A stretch of 64,000 nucleotides of DNA from Roseivirga misakiensis (GTDB lineage Bacteria; Bacteroidota; Bacteroidia; Cytophagales; Cyclobacteriaceae): the NCBI RefSeq assembly GCF_001747105.1, contig NZ_MDGQ01000005.1, forward strand, positions 1,612,001 through 1,676,000, given 5' to 3'. Position 1 is the first letter of the stretch; each line of letters begins with the position of its first letter. The translations under genes and the position numbers were made by a program. The notes under the pieces are model-generated. The model was not told the DNA's origin and did no database searches. It worked only from the letters and a program-made list of their open reading frames with translations. Of this stretch, positions 43,709 to 53,840 are shown one piece after another.

Positions 43709-44599
43709 ATGCAAGACAGCAAGGTTAACAATGTTCATTTATTCATTATTCCGGCTGTTATTTGGGGTTCCACTTGGTACGTTATCACGTTTCAATTAGG
43801 TACAGTTGATCCATTGCTTTCTGTTTCTTATCGCTTTCTGGCTGGATCTTTCATTATTTTAAGCTATTGCTTAATCAAGAGGAAATCGCTCAATTATCCG
43901 TTGAAAGTCCATGCAAGAATTGCCTTACAAGGATCACTTTTGTTTGGCATGAATTACTGGTTGGTTTATCAATCTGAATCTTTGATCAATAGTGGCTTAG
44001 TCGCGGTTGCATTTTCTACCATTATCTTCTTTAATATGATCTTTGGAGCCATTTTTCTTCGACTAAAAGTTGTATCTAAAGTCATTTCTGGAGCGCTTTT
44101 AGGGCTTCTTGGAACAGCGATAATTTTTAAAGATGAGTTACAATCATTCTCCATGGGGAGCGACTCGGTTACGGGGATTGTCCTGTGCTTTTTAGGTGTA
44201 GCAAGCGCTAGTTTAGGCAATATAGTATCGGCGAGTAATTCAAAAATTAATATCCCTGTTATTCAGTCTACAGCATTTGGAATGGGGTATGGCGGACTAC
44301 TGATGCTCGGAATTGCACTCGTAGTCGGCAAAACAATCGTTTTTGATACTAGTTTGGCCTATGTCCTATCCTTGAGCTACTTAACGATTTTTGGTTCAAT
44401 CATCGCCTTTGTTACTTACTTGACCTTGATTAGCAAAATAGGGCCAGATCGCGCGGCTTATGCAATCGTCCTCTTACCTCTTATCGCTGTGACTATTTCT
44501 ACCTTTTTGGAAGGATTCAATTTCACAGTTTACACGGCTTTGGGTATGTCGCTTTTACTGTTAGGAAATTACTTTGCGCTAGCCAAAAAAAGTGGCTAA
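43709..44599 (+). CDS. EamA/DMT-family inner-membrane transporter
   Basis: This 296-residue protein has ten predicted helices in two EamA repeats, starting PAVIWGSTWYVITFQLGTVDP and repeating near FGSIIAFVTYLTLI. Members export amino acids, metabolites or nucleotide sugars. Substrate is not evident. A short hairpin (TAGCCA / TGGCTA) near its stop might serve the converging genes. Confidence 0.88.
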   Translation: MQDSKVNNVHLFIIPAVIWGSTWYVITFQLGTVDPLLSVSYRFLAGSFIILSYCLIKRKSLNYPLKVHARIALQGSLLFGMNYWLVYQSESLINSGLVAVAFSTIIFFNMIFGAIFLRLKVVSKVISGALLGLLGTAIIFKDELQSFSMGSDSVTGIVLCFLGVASASLGNIVSASNSKINIPVIQSTAFGMGYGGLLMLGIALVVGKTIVFDTSLAYVLSLSYLTIFGSIIAFVTYLTLISKIGPDRAAYAIVLLPLIAVTISTFLEGFNFTVYTALGMSLLLLGNYFALAKKSG

Positions 44600-44602
44600 T
44601 CG

Positions 44603-45724
44603 TTATTCTGGTAGCAAACGATAAAGACCTTTTCCTTCTACTCCTACGTACAGATAACCGTCATTACCCATTTCTACGTTTCTAACTCTACCAATACCTT
44701 CTGCGATCTTTTCTTCCTTTACGACTTTATTATTTTCAACTACTAGCCTCACCAAATAAGAGAACTTTAAGGAACCAACAATTATGTTTCCATCCCAGCC
44801 ATTATATTTTGAGTCGCTCACGAAGGCCATACCACATGGTGCGATTGATGGAACCCAATAAGTAACTGGCTGCTCCATACCATCACGGGAAGTTTCATCG
44901 GTAATCTTACTCCCGCTATAGTTAATACCGTAAGTAATTACTGGCCAACCATAGTTTTTTCCTTTACTGATCAGGTTTAATTCATCCCCACCGCGAGGAC
45001 CGTGTTCGTGGGCCCAAATATCTCCAGTTTCAGGGTTTTTGGCCATTCCTTGTGGGTTTCTATGACCGTAAGAATAAACAGCCTTTTTTGCTCCATCCAC
45101 GTTGACAAAAGGATTATCTGATGGAATTCTACCATCGTCATGTAAGCGGTAAACTTTGCCTCCATCTCTTGTGATATCCTGAGGATTGTTATCTCTGTTA
45201 CCTCTGTCGCCTATCGAAAAATAAACATAGCCATCATTATCAAACGCGATTCTACTGCCAAAATGCTGTCCTGCTCGTGTATTCGGTGAACCTTTATAGA
45301 GCACCGTATGGTTTTCAAAACCTTCACCTGTCCATTGAGCCCTAGAAAGTGCAGTCATTGCCCCTGACCCCTCGCCTTCGTCACTAGCAAAGGTGAAATA
45401 GACCCATTTACTGTTTTCAAAATCCGGATGTAACTCAATATCCAAAAGTCCACCCTGCCCTCTAGAAACAGCATTTGGTCCACCTTTGACGTCTTTATTA
45501 ACAATTTCTCCATTGGCGATTCGTACGATGGTACCGCTCTTTTCAGTCACCAGAATTTCTCCGTTCGGTAAAAATGCCATCCCCCAAGGGTTGGTCAACT
45601 CGGAGGTAACAAGTTCAGCCTTTACGGCTTCGGTAGTGGGTTCATCTGAATCAAATAGTTCAGGTGTATCACAAGCCAAAAATGCGAGTAGTGTCAGGAA
45701 GGCGGTCGTTAATTTAAAGCTCAT
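44603..45724 (-). CDS. PQQ-dependent sugar dehydrogenase-like lipoprotein
   Basis: This 373-residue protein has a lipobox (LLAFLAC, Cys at about 18) and a six-bladed propeller of the aldose dehydrogenase (YliI/GDH-B) type. Landmarks are LTNPWGMAFLPNGEILVTEKSGTI, GGLLDIELHPDF, HRNPQGMA and the His-rich HEHGPRGGDELN expected near the cofactor. It would oxidise sugars in the periplasm if PQQ is available. No PQQ synthesis genes are in the window. Confidence 0.88.
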   Translation of the reverse strand: MSFKLTTAFLTLLAFLACDTPELFDSDEPTTEAVKAELVTSELTNPWGMAFLPNGEILVTEKSGTIVRIANGEIVNKDVKGGPNAVSRGQGGLLDIELHPDFENSKWVYFTFASDEGEGSGAMTALSRAQWTGEGFENHTVLYKGSPNTRAGQHFGSRIAFDNDGYVYFSIGDRGNRDNNPQDITRDGGKVYRLHDDGRIPSDNPFVNVDGAKKAVYSYGHRNPQGMAKNPETGDIWAHEHGPRGGDELNLISKGKNYGWPVITYGINYSGSKITDETSRDGMEQPVTYWVPSIAPCGMAFVSDSKYNGWDGNIIVGSLKFSYLVRLVVENNKVVKEEKIAEGIGRVRNVEMGNDGYLYVGVEGKGLYRLLPE

Positions 45725-45795
45725 TTTGAATCGTGTTTAATGTTCTGAAGTATATTCAAGTGTATAACAGCATTAAGCCATGTGAGGTTGTTAAT

Positions 45796-46173
45796 TCAAC
45801 AACCAATATCAACATTATTCTGCCACAAAAGTACCGCCTTTTTGATAAAGGAGTCGATTTGAGTGTTATTAGGGTCTACGCTTTTTTTAAACCTTAAGCA
45901 GCCCTTCCCGACATCTATTCCTTTAAGCAGTTCTCCTGAAGGGTCTACTTTAGATGCATCGCCAACATAAAAACTCACATAATTCATCTGTGCATTAAGG
46001 TGAAAAATCACTCCCTTTTGATCGGCATAACTAAGCATTTTATAGTTGATACCCTCTACCAAATGTGTGGCACTTTGCTTAATTATTTCTCTAAGTTGAA
46101 GTAGCTTTTCTTTTCTCCAATCATTCTCTAGCACGGCAATGTACTCGTCGGTGCTACTTACATCATATTGCAT
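45796..46173 (-). CDS. DUF1801 (YdhG-like) protein
   Basis: This 125-residue protein has the DUF1801 pattern INYKMLSYADQKGVIFHLNAQMNYVSFYVG and a C-terminal LRFKKSVDP segment. YdhG-type members were proposed as intracellular iron chaperones, but the biochemical role of most is open. It stands alone. The stop overlaps a 7-bp inverted repeat (GGTTGTT / AACAACC) without a U-run. Confidence 0.75.
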   Translation of the reverse strand: MQYDVSSTDEYIAVLENDWRKEKLLQLREIIKQSATHLVEGINYKMLSYADQKGVIFHLNAQMNYVSFYVGDASKVDPSGELLKGIDVGKGCLRFKKSVDPNNTQIDSFIKKAVLLWQNNVDIGC

Positions 46174-46275
46174 GCTTCAAATTAAGAAATTGTCCGATAG
46201 GAATAAAACCTAAGGGGCGAAAGCGTCAAATGACAACTTTTGATATATTAGCTACAGGTTAAACTACGCAGATAG

Positions 46276-47043
46276 GTGGTAAAAAAGGCTAAATACTTCT
46301 ATTTCTTATTGCTTTTACTAAGCTTCAGCCAAATTCATGGACAGAAAAAAATAGAATTCCCTGCGGAATGGAAGGTAATCACAACCCAGCAAGCCAGAGA
46401 ACCTAACAGGTATGGTGGCAGAATCGTTTTCTATGGGCCAGAGGGAAAAATAATCGATGAAAAGAAGGTCCTTGAATTCATGAAAACCGGCAGGTTTACC
46501 CAAGACTTTTATGTCGATAAAGAAGGCAAAATAGTCGCCATGCATGTCAAGGGAGCCTCCGAGCAACAATTAAAACGGCTGGAGGAATCTGAGGCTAACA
46601 AGAAATTACTCGCCGCTTCCATAGGTAAACCGGCCAGACCATTTACTGTCACAGATTTGAATGGTGAAGAAATTAGTTTAGCCGATTTAAAAGGCTCTGT
46701 TGTAGCCATCAACTTTTGGTTCGTTGGCTGCAAGCCCTGTATTTTGGAAATGCCCGAACTCAATGAAATTGTAGAGAAACACGAAGGTGAGGACGTTAAG
46801 TTCGTAGCTGTGGCCTTGGATAAAAAACCCATGATTGACAAATTCCTGTCAAATCAATCCTTTGACTACGATATCGTCCCTGAAGGACGCGAGATTGCGT
46901 TTTTATATAACATCAAGCTTTACCCAACTCATTGTATTATAGATAAGAATGGTGTAATTCAATACTTTAAATCAGGCTACAGCGGAAATACGGCTAAGGA
47001 AGTGGATTCCAAAATAAGTGACCTTCTGAAGAAAGAACCATGA
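46276..47043 (+). CDS. TlpA-family thioredoxin-like secreted protein, GTG start
   Basis: The open frame begins at GTG 46276, because no ATG precedes the signal peptide (VKKAKYFYFLLLLLSFSQIHGQ). The 255-residue protein has a TlpA/ResA-type thioredoxin domain (about 115-255) with redox motif WFVGCKPC, C152 and C155, and LPTHC-type segments later. It probably acts as a periplasmic thiol reductase. Its stop overlaps the start of the SGNH gene by 4 bp. Confidence 0.87.
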   Translation: MVKKAKYFYFLLLLLSFSQIHGQKKIEFPAEWKVITTQQAREPNRYGGRIVFYGPEGKIIDEKKVLEFMKTGRFTQDFYVDKEGKIVAMHVKGASEQQLKRLEESEANKKLLAASIGKPARPFTVTDLNGEEISLADLKGSVVAINFWFVGCKPCILEMPELNEIVEKHEGEDVKFVAVALDKKPMIDKFLSNQSFDYDIVPEGREIAFLYNIKLYPTHCIIDKNGVIQYFKSGYSGNTAKEVDSKISDLLKKEP

Positions 47044-47762
47044 AAACGAACAGGCTGAGTACTTTTATATTCCTTTTCATCATCAACATTAGCACTGCGA
47101 TGGCGCAAGACCAATTTAGTATTCACGATTATGCTGATTTTATGAGATATGAAAAAGCTAATTCGGCCTTAAAAGCTCCAACTTCAGAGGAAAAGCGTGT
47201 CGTATTTATGGGGAATTCAATTACCGAAGCTTGGGTTTCCTATAGTCCCGATTTTTTCAACGATAATAACTATATCGGCAGAGGCATAAGCGGACAGGTC
47301 ACGCATCAAATGTTATTACGCTTTCAAGCAGACGTTATTGCGTTAAAACCCAAGGCCGTAGTGATTCTTGCAGGAACCAATGATATTGCTCAAAATTCTG
47401 GTCCAGTTTCAGTCAATGAAATCGCAATGAATATTAAAAGCATGGCTGCTATTGCAAAACAAAATGGCATTAAAGTAATCCTCTGTTCTGTGCTTCCAGC
47501 GAAAGATTACCCTTGGAAGCCTAATATGAACCCTTTGAAAAAAATCCCTGAGTTAAATGCACAAATCGAAGCCTATGCAAAAGCAAATAATATGATCTAT
47601 GCCGATTTATTTAGTGCTATGGAAGATGGAAATGGCGGGATGAAAGTTCCGGATTATACAACTGCAGATGATTTGGTACACCCAAATAAAGCTGGATATG
47701 CCGTAATGGAAAGCATAATTAAACCAATTCTTGACACTGTTTTAAGTGACAATAAAAACTAA
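47040..47762 (+). CDS. Secreted SGNH/GDSL-family hydrolase
   Basis: This 240-residue protein has a signal peptide (FIFLFIINISTAMAQ). The SGNH blocks are visible: GNSITE with nucleophile S60, the Gly of block II in GRGISGQVTHQ, AGTNDI for block III, and DLVHPNKAGY with Asp and His of block V. It is likely a periplasmic acyl esterase of polysaccharide or lipid type. It is coupled to the TlpA gene and converges on gltD with a 4-bp overlap. Confidence 0.9.
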   Translation: MKTNRLSTFIFLFIINISTAMAQDQFSIHDYADFMRYEKANSALKAPTSEEKRVVFMGNSITEAWVSYSPDFFNDNNYIGRGISGQVTHQMLLRFQADVIALKPKAVVILAGTNDIAQNSGPVSVNEIAMNIKSMAAIAKQNGIKVILCSVLPAKDYPWKPNMNPLKKIPELNAQIEAYAKANNMIYADLFSAMEDGNGGMKVPDYTTADDLVHPNKAGYAVMESIIKPILDTVLSDNKN

Positions 47763-49186
47763 GTCTTTGGAACTAAGGCTTGATAATACTGATTTACAGC
47801 AACAGCTGCTTTTCTTCCTTCCGCAATGGCCCAAACTACTAGGGATTGACCTCTTCTACAATCACCCGCTGCAAAAACATTCGGCTTAGATGTCTTATAT
47901 CCTGACGCTTTAATGTTTGATTTCTGATCTAGCGCAAGATCAAATTGCTCGACTATTCCTTTTGTTTCAGGTTTGGCAAAACCGATAGCTAAGAAGACCG
48001 CGTCACATGGTTTAACTTCCTCAGTTCCCGAAACCTCTTGATATTCGAACCTTGCCTGATCTATCCATTGAATCTTTACAGTCTCTACACCAGTGAGCCT
48101 ACCGTCTAAACCGATGAAACGTTTTGTCAGCAGCGCCCAGTTTCTATCCACTCCTTCTTCATGTGAGGTTGAGGTGGTCAAAACCATCGGCCATTCTGGC
48201 CAAGGATTGCTAGTAGCTCTGGCCAATGGTGGTTTTTCAAGCAGTTCTATTTGGCTGACATTAACGGCACCTTGTCTGTTCGATGTCCCAACACAATCTG
48301 CTCCTGTATCACCCCCACCAATAACCACCACACGTTTTCCAGCCATATCCATTTCCGAATTTAAGCTGTCAATTTCACCTGCGATGACTTGATTCTGATG
48401 CTTCAAATAGTCCATGGCAAAATGGACTCCTTTTAAATCCCTTCCTTCTATAGTCAGATTTCTTGGAACAGTTGATCCAGTACATAATATGATGGCATCA
48501 AAGGTGGTTTCTAGTACTTCAGCAGTGATATCCTCCCCGATTTCAACACCAGTTTTAAACTCAATTCCCGCCGCTTCCATTAAAGAAACTCTTCGCGCCA
48601 CTGTCGATTTATCTAGCTTGAAATCTGGAATTCCATATCGTAAAAGCCCCCCAGGTGCATTATCTCTTTCAAAAACGGTTACACTGTGTCCTCTTTTTCT
48701 AGATTCTTCGGCAGCCGCTAAACCTGCAGGTCCAGAACCTATTACGGCCACTTTAAAACCTGTCTCTGTGGTAGGAACAATCGGCTTTTCCCAACCTTCT
48801 TTAAAGGCAGTTTCACTGATCTCTTTTTCAATATGTTCTATGTTTACAGCTTCATTATTTAAGCCTAAAACACAAGATGCCTCACACGGTGCTGGACAAA
48901 TACGCCCCGTGAACTCAGGAAAGTTATTCGTCGTTTTCAGAAGTTCCCATGCTTCTTGCCAGTTACCCCGATGAACCGCATCATTGAAATCAGGGATTTT
49001 ATTTCCCAAAGGACAGCCTTCATGGCAAAATGGAATTCCGCAGTCCATGCATCTACTGGCTTGATCCTCATATTTTGCCTTATTCCATGGAATAGAAAAC
49101 TCCTCAAAGTGCTTCTTCCTTTGTTCAGGAGCCTCATTGCCTTTTGCAATTCTATCGTGCTTTAAAAATCCTTTAATATCTCCCAT
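47759..49186 (-). CDS. gltD: Glutamate synthase small subunit
   Basis: This 475-residue subunit supplies electrons from NADPH. Cysteines for Fe-S clusters are in CMDCGIPFCHEGCPLGN and CPAPCEASCVLG. The FAD site VAVIGSGPAGLAAAEE and the NADPH site VVVIGGGDTGADCVGT follow. Its start overlaps the gltB stop by 1 bp (TAATG), so the two are translationally coupled. Confidence 0.96.
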   Translation of the reverse strand: MGDIKGFLKHDRIAKGNEAPEQRKKHFEEFSIPWNKAKYEDQASRCMDCGIPFCHEGCPLGNKIPDFNDAVHRGNWQEAWELLKTTNNFPEFTGRICPAPCEASCVLGLNNEAVNIEHIEKEISETAFKEGWEKPIVPTTETGFKVAVIGSGPAGLAAAEESRKRGHSVTVFERDNAPGGLLRYGIPDFKLDKSTVARRVSLMEAAGIEFKTGVEIGEDITAEVLETTFDAIILCTGSTVPRNLTIEGRDLKGVHFAMDYLKHQNQVIAGEIDSLNSEMDMAGKRVVVIGGGDTGADCVGTSNRQGAVNVSQIELLEKPPLARATSNPWPEWPMVLTTSTSHEEGVDRNWALLTKRFIGLDGRLTGVETVKIQWIDQARFEYQEVSGTEEVKPCDAVFLAIGFAKPETKGIVEQFDLALDQKSNIKASGYKTSKPNVFAAGDCRRGQSLVVWAIAEGRKAAVAVNQYYQALVPKT

Positions 49187-52100
49187 TAGGCTATAACTTG
49201 TCTAAAGTTGTTTCTTAGGTCTAATACCTTTTTATACTCTGTTGGAATCACCTTTACAAAGTGTTGCTTCGCATGCTCCCATTGACTTAAAATCTCGATA
49301 GCCTTGACACTATTCGTGTATCGATGGTGCTTTTCGATCATCTGAAGTAAGAAATTGTAATCATCGTCATTCGGAAACTCTAGTTCAACGAGCTCCATAT
49401 TACATCGACTATGAAAATCGAAATCTTGTGCGAAAACATAGGCTATTCCTCCACTCATGCCTGCGGCAAAATTCTTTCCTGTTTCTCCAAGAATCACTAC
49501 CCGACCACCGGTCATGTACTCACATCCATGATCGCCTACTCCTTCTACAACGGTCTTAGCACCTGAGTTACGCACTGCAAAACGTTCTCCTGCTTGTCCA
49601 TTTATATAAAGTCGTCCTCGCGTGGCTCCATACAAGGCTACATTGCCAATAAGGATATTTTCGGCGGCTTTGCAGCTGCTTTCAGGCGATGGATAGATCA
49701 CCAATTTACCACCAGAAAGCCCCTTACCCACATAGTCATTTGCTTCCCCTTCAAGGTTAAATGTGATACCATGACTTAAAAAAGCACCAAAACTTTGCCC
49801 GGCCGTTCCTGAAAAATCTACTGTAATCGTGCCATCTGCCAATCCTTCTGCGCCAAACTGTTGTGCAAATTTTCCTGAGAGCATAGTACCTGTAGTTCTA
49901 TCCTCACTGATGATTGATTGCTCAAAACGTACTCTTTCAGCATGTTTAAAGGTTGGCTGCGCCAGTTGAATCAGTCGGTGATCTAAAACTTGATCAATAC
50001 GACTAGGTTGTGATTCATTCTTATACTGGACCTTAGTTTCATCAATAAATGGATTATCAAGAATCGGTGACAAGTCCAAACCACCAACATTTCCTTGTGC
50101 TTTATCCTTGTTATAGGTTAATAAATCCGTTCTCCCAACAAGTTCATTTATGGTCTTAACACCAAGATTTGCCATGATTAGCCGTAATTCTTCAGCCATT
50201 AGCGTAAAGAAATTGACGATATGTTCCACCTTTCCTATGAAGAGTTTTCTCAGTTTTTGATTTTGAGTGGCAATACCAACTGGGCAGGTGTTTAAATGGC
50301 ATTTTCTCATCATAATGCAGCCTTCCACAACCAAAACTGCAGTGGCTACGCCCCATTCTTCAGCCCCTAAAATTGTGGCTATTGCAATGTCTCTAGCCGT
50401 CTTAATTTGTCCGTCAGTTTGGAGTTTAATGCGGTTTCTTAAGCCGTTCCGCATTAACGTTTGATGTGTTTCAGCCAAACCGATCTCCCATGGAATTCCG
50501 GCATGTTGTATAGAACCCAATGGCGAAGCGCCTGTTCCGCCATCATGTCCTGATATTAGAATATTATCAGCGTTGGCCTTCGCCACACCGGCTGCAATGG
50601 TACCAACACCTGCCTCAGATACGAGTTTTACATTTATCTCGGCTTCGGGGTTGACATTCTTTAGGTCAAAAATAAGCTGAGCTAGATCCTCAATCGAATA
50701 AATATCGTGGTGTGGTGGTGGTGAAATGAGCGTCACTCCTGGTGTTGAATTTCGAATTCTAGCGATATTCTCATCTACTTTCAACCCTGGTAACTGCCCT
50801 CCTTCTCCAGGTTTGGCTCCTTGGGCGACTTTAATTTGAATCTCATCTGCATTCACTAAATAGTGCGCTGTAACACCAAATCGTCCTGAAGCTACCTGCT
50901 TAATGGCCGAACGCGCGAGTAATCTATCTTTATCTGGCTTAAGCCGATTAGCATCTTCTCCTCCTTCTCCACTATTCGATTTACCACCAATTAAATTCAT
51001 TGCTTTTGCTATGGTAGTATGCGCCTCTTCGGATATAGAACCAAAAGACATAGCGCCAGTAGCGAATCGCTTCATTATCTTTTCTGAACTTTCAACTTCT
51101 TCTAGTGGAATAGATTCAGTCTTATTGAAGTCAAACAGGCTTCTCAATGTTACATTAGCCTCCTCTTGCTGGTCAATGGCTTTTGAATATGCTCTGAACA
51201 GTGCTTGATCGTTGAGTTTGGTAGATTTTTGAAGTAAGTGAATGGTTTTTGGATTAAAAAGATGGGCCTCTCCTTCCTTTCTCCACTGGTAAATACCTCC
51301 ATCGGCCAACCGTCTATCTATTTCATAAGAATCCCTCGCCAATCGATGGTTTTCAATGATTTCTTGTTCCAATTCTTTAAAACCCTTTCCAGAAATCCTG
51401 TTTACAGATCCTTTGAAACATCTTGAAACAACTTCATCGGCTAGACCTAATATTTCAAATATCTGAGCACTCTCATATGACTGAAGCGTTGATATGCCCA
51501 TCTTCGACAGTATCTTCCTCAGACCATAATTAACTCCTTTTATGTAATGCTCAATCGCTTCTGCCTTATCCAAGGCATCATTTGCTACAATACTTTGAAA
51601 GGCCAGATATGGACAAACCGCAGATGCTCCGTAACCAATAAGTGTAGCAAAATGATGCGTTTCTAGTACATCACCAGCCTCTACAATCAGGCTCGTTCTT
51701 GCCCTAAGGCCTTTATCGAGTAAATGATGATGTACGGCACCAGTGATCAATAGTGCAGGAATAGACAGCTTCCCAGCAACAGGCTTGTTCGAAATTACCA
51801 ACAAGTTAGCGCCAGCATTAACAAGCTCTTCTGCCGAGAAAGTAAGCCTTTCCAAAGCCTCTTCTAAACTTTCATCTGCAACGCGGTATACGGCAGAAAG
51901 CTCCGTTCCCTTGAAATTTACGGCATTGTATTTTTTGAGAAATGAGCACTGGGCTTCAGTTAAAACGGGATGCTCCAATACTATTTTTCTAGACGTTGGG
52001 TCATTATCCTCCAAAAGGTTGTTTGACTGTCCTAAATAAGTGACCAATGACATTACAGACTTTTCCCTGATCGGATCGATAGCTGGATTACTTACTTGTG

Positions 52101-53640
52101 CAAAAAGTTGCTTAAAATAATTTGAAATATGTGCATTCCGCTTTGCGAATACAGCCAATGGCGTGTCATTTCCCATCGATCCAATAGGCTCTGTACCTTT
52201 GGTTGCCATCGGTTCAAGAATGAACTTCAAAACTTCTCTGGAGTAACCAAAAAGAAGCTGATCGTTTAGCAAATGATCAGTCTTTGCTTTAAATACCTTT
52301 TCGGGTGGACAAATCTCATCGATTGGTAAAAGCAAGTTTTTATTCCATTCCTCGTATGGGTATTCTAGACTAAGCCTAGATTTAATCTCCTCATCCTCCT
52401 CGAAAGTGCCTTTATCCAAGTCAATCAAGAGCATCTGCCCTGGTTTTAACTTACCTCTTTTAATAACATCTGCCGGTTCTAGGTCGACAATACCTGTTTC
52501 AGATGCAAAAACTATCTTTCCACTTTGCGTAATCGCATAACGCGTTGGCCGTAGGCCATTTCTATCGATACAAGCACCAATTACGTGACCATCGGTAAAG
52601 CACAGTGCTGCTGGCCCATCCCACGGCTCTAAGAAAGTCGCGTAGTAAGCATAAAATGCCTTTAATTCCTTAGTCAGTGCTTCATTTTCTTTCCATGCAG
52701 GTGGTACAAGCATAGCCAAAACACGTTCAAGGCTTCTTCCTCCCATCACTAATAGTTCCACAGCCATGTCTAGGTTGGCAGAATCAGAAAACTCAAGCTG
52801 ACAGATAGGTAGCAGAATATCAATTTCATCTTTGGTGAAATGCGTGCTTTTAAACAGCGCCTCCCTGGAAAGCATCTTGATGATGTTTCCTTTTATCGTG
52901 TTAATCTCCCCATTGTGTGCAATGAACCTAAAGGGCTGTGCCAATCGCCACTCGGGCAGCGTATTAGTTGAAAACCTCGAGTGTACAATAGCCATTGAGC
53001 TACCATAACTTTCCTGTTGAAGATCACTGTAGTAATCATCTAATTGCCAAGTTCTTAGCTCACCTTTGTAGATAATAGTGTCTGAAGAACATGAAGTAAA
53101 ATAAAAGGCATCTGATTGTTGTTGGCCTTTTGCTTTGTACTCAGCTAGTTTTCTAAAAATGTATAACTTTCTATTGAGTGCCGTGCCTGTTAAATCATCT
53201 CCTTTAATGAAATATTGTATAATCTCGGGCTCGTTGGATTTAGCAAACTCTCCTAACTCGTGACTGTTAGTTTTGACTGACCTCACCCAAAAACTATCCA
53301 GATTAAGTTCGTCTAAGGCATCAGAAATTATGGCGTCATAAAGTGAGATTAGGTTCTTAGGAATGAAGGCCATTGCCACTCCATAGTTTCCCGGGTTTGG
53401 TAAATCAATATTTTGAGACTTCGCCTCATTTCTAAAAAGTTGATCAGGAATTTTTGTTGTTATACCAGCTCCATCACCCGTCATATCGTCAGCAGCCACC
53501 CCACCGCGATGTTCCATTCTATGCAACATGGTTAGTGCATCTGCTACAACATCATGAGATGCCTCATTATTCATTTTGGCAATAAACCCTATTCCACATG
53601 CATCTTTCTCGAACTCTGGACGGTATAATCCTCTCGTCAT
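49186..53640 (-). CDS. gltB: Glutamate synthase large subunit
   Basis: This 1484-residue enzyme makes glutamate from glutamine and 2-oxoglutarate. The N-terminal nucleophile is C15 in KDACGIGF, after a propeptide of 14 residues that must be removed. The FMN domain and the 3Fe-4S motif CIMMRKCHLNTCPVG are present, as is the C-terminal glycine-rich helix domain (GGRVVILGETGKNFAAGMSGG). It forms an operon with gltD. Confidence 0.97.
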   Translation of the reverse strand: MTRGLYRPEFEKDACGIGFIAKMNNEASHDVVADALTMLHRMEHRGGVAADDMTGDGAGITTKIPDQLFRNEAKSQNIDLPNPGNYGVAMAFIPKNLISLYDAIISDALDELNLDSFWVRSVKTNSHELGEFAKSNEPEIIQYFIKGDDLTGTALNRKLYIFRKLAEYKAKGQQQSDAFYFTSCSSDTIIYKGELRTWQLDDYYSDLQQESYGSSMAIVHSRFSTNTLPEWRLAQPFRFIAHNGEINTIKGNIIKMLSREALFKSTHFTKDEIDILLPICQLEFSDSANLDMAVELLVMGGRSLERVLAMLVPPAWKENEALTKELKAFYAYYATFLEPWDGPAALCFTDGHVIGACIDRNGLRPTRYAITQSGKIVFASETGIVDLEPADVIKRGKLKPGQMLLIDLDKGTFEEDEEIKSRLSLEYPYEEWNKNLLLPIDEICPPEKVFKAKTDHLLNDQLLFGYSREVLKFILEPMATKGTEPIGSMGNDTPLAVFAKRNAHISNYFKQLFAQVSNPAIDPIREKSVMSLVTYLGQSNNLLEDNDPTSRKIVLEHPVLTEAQCSFLKKYNAVNFKGTELSAVYRVADESLEEALERLTFSAEELVNAGANLLVISNKPVAGKLSIPALLITGAVHHHLLDKGLRARTSLIVEAGDVLETHHFATLIGYGASAVCPYLAFQSIVANDALDKAEAIEHYIKGVNYGLRKILSKMGISTLQSYESAQIFEILGLADEVVSRCFKGSVNRISGKGFKELEQEIIENHRLARDSYEIDRRLADGGIYQWRKEGEAHLFNPKTIHLLQKSTKLNDQALFRAYSKAIDQQEEANVTLRSLFDFNKTESIPLEEVESSEKIMKRFATGAMSFGSISEEAHTTIAKAMNLIGGKSNSGEGGEDANRLKPDKDRLLARSAIKQVASGRFGVTAHYLVNADEIQIKVAQGAKPGEGGQLPGLKVDENIARIRNSTPGVTLISPPPHHDIYSIEDLAQLIFDLKNVNPEAEINVKLVSEAGVGTIAAGVAKANADNILISGHDGGTGASPLGSIQHAGIPWEIGLAETHQTLMRNGLRNRIKLQTDGQIKTARDIAIATILGAEEWGVATAVLVVEGCIMMRKCHLNTCPVGIATQNQKLRKLFIGKVEHIVNFFTLMAEELRLIMANLGVKTINELVGRTDLLTYNKDKAQGNVGGLDLSPILDNPFIDETKVQYKNESQPSRIDQVLDHRLIQLAQPTFKHAERVRFEQSIISEDRTTGTMLSGKFAQQFGAEGLADGTITVDFSGTAGQSFGAFLSHGITFNLEGEANDYVGKGLSGGKLVIYPSPESSCKAAENILIGNVALYGATRGRLYINGQAGERFAVRNSGAKTVVEGVGDHGCEYMTGGRVVILGETGKNFAAGMSGGIAYVFAQDFDFHSRCNMELVELEFPNDDDYNFLLQMIEKHHRYTNSVKAIEILSQWEHAKQHFVKVIPTEYKKVLDLRNNFRQVIA

Positions 53641-53840
53641 ATGATTCTCGCTATTTGGATTGAAACGCTGTTGGGAAACGTTTACACTGATTCTCCACGA
53701 TGGAGATCAGAATGATTTAGGAATTTACCTTCTTTGATTGTTTTGCGAAATCGAGAATAAGCCAATTCTATGATCTCCAAAACCTAAAATATATTATATA
53801 GACTACTGATTATCTGATAGTTAAATACTAATTTCATCGC

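Noticed and set aside
45786-45804. GGTTGTT / AACAACC hairpin at the DUF1801 stop as a terminator
   Set aside because: There is no U-run after the stem on the minus strand, and the stop codon lies in the loop-stem border.
48093-48974. Plus-strand open frames within gltD
   Set aside because: They are antisense to a clearly conserved gene and show low-complexity Ser/Pro/Val sequence typical of shadow frames.
53687-53710. Hairpin upstream of gltB and the helical-repeat gene, riboswitch considered
   Set aside because: There is a single 9-bp stem with a bulge and no conserved riboswitch core.
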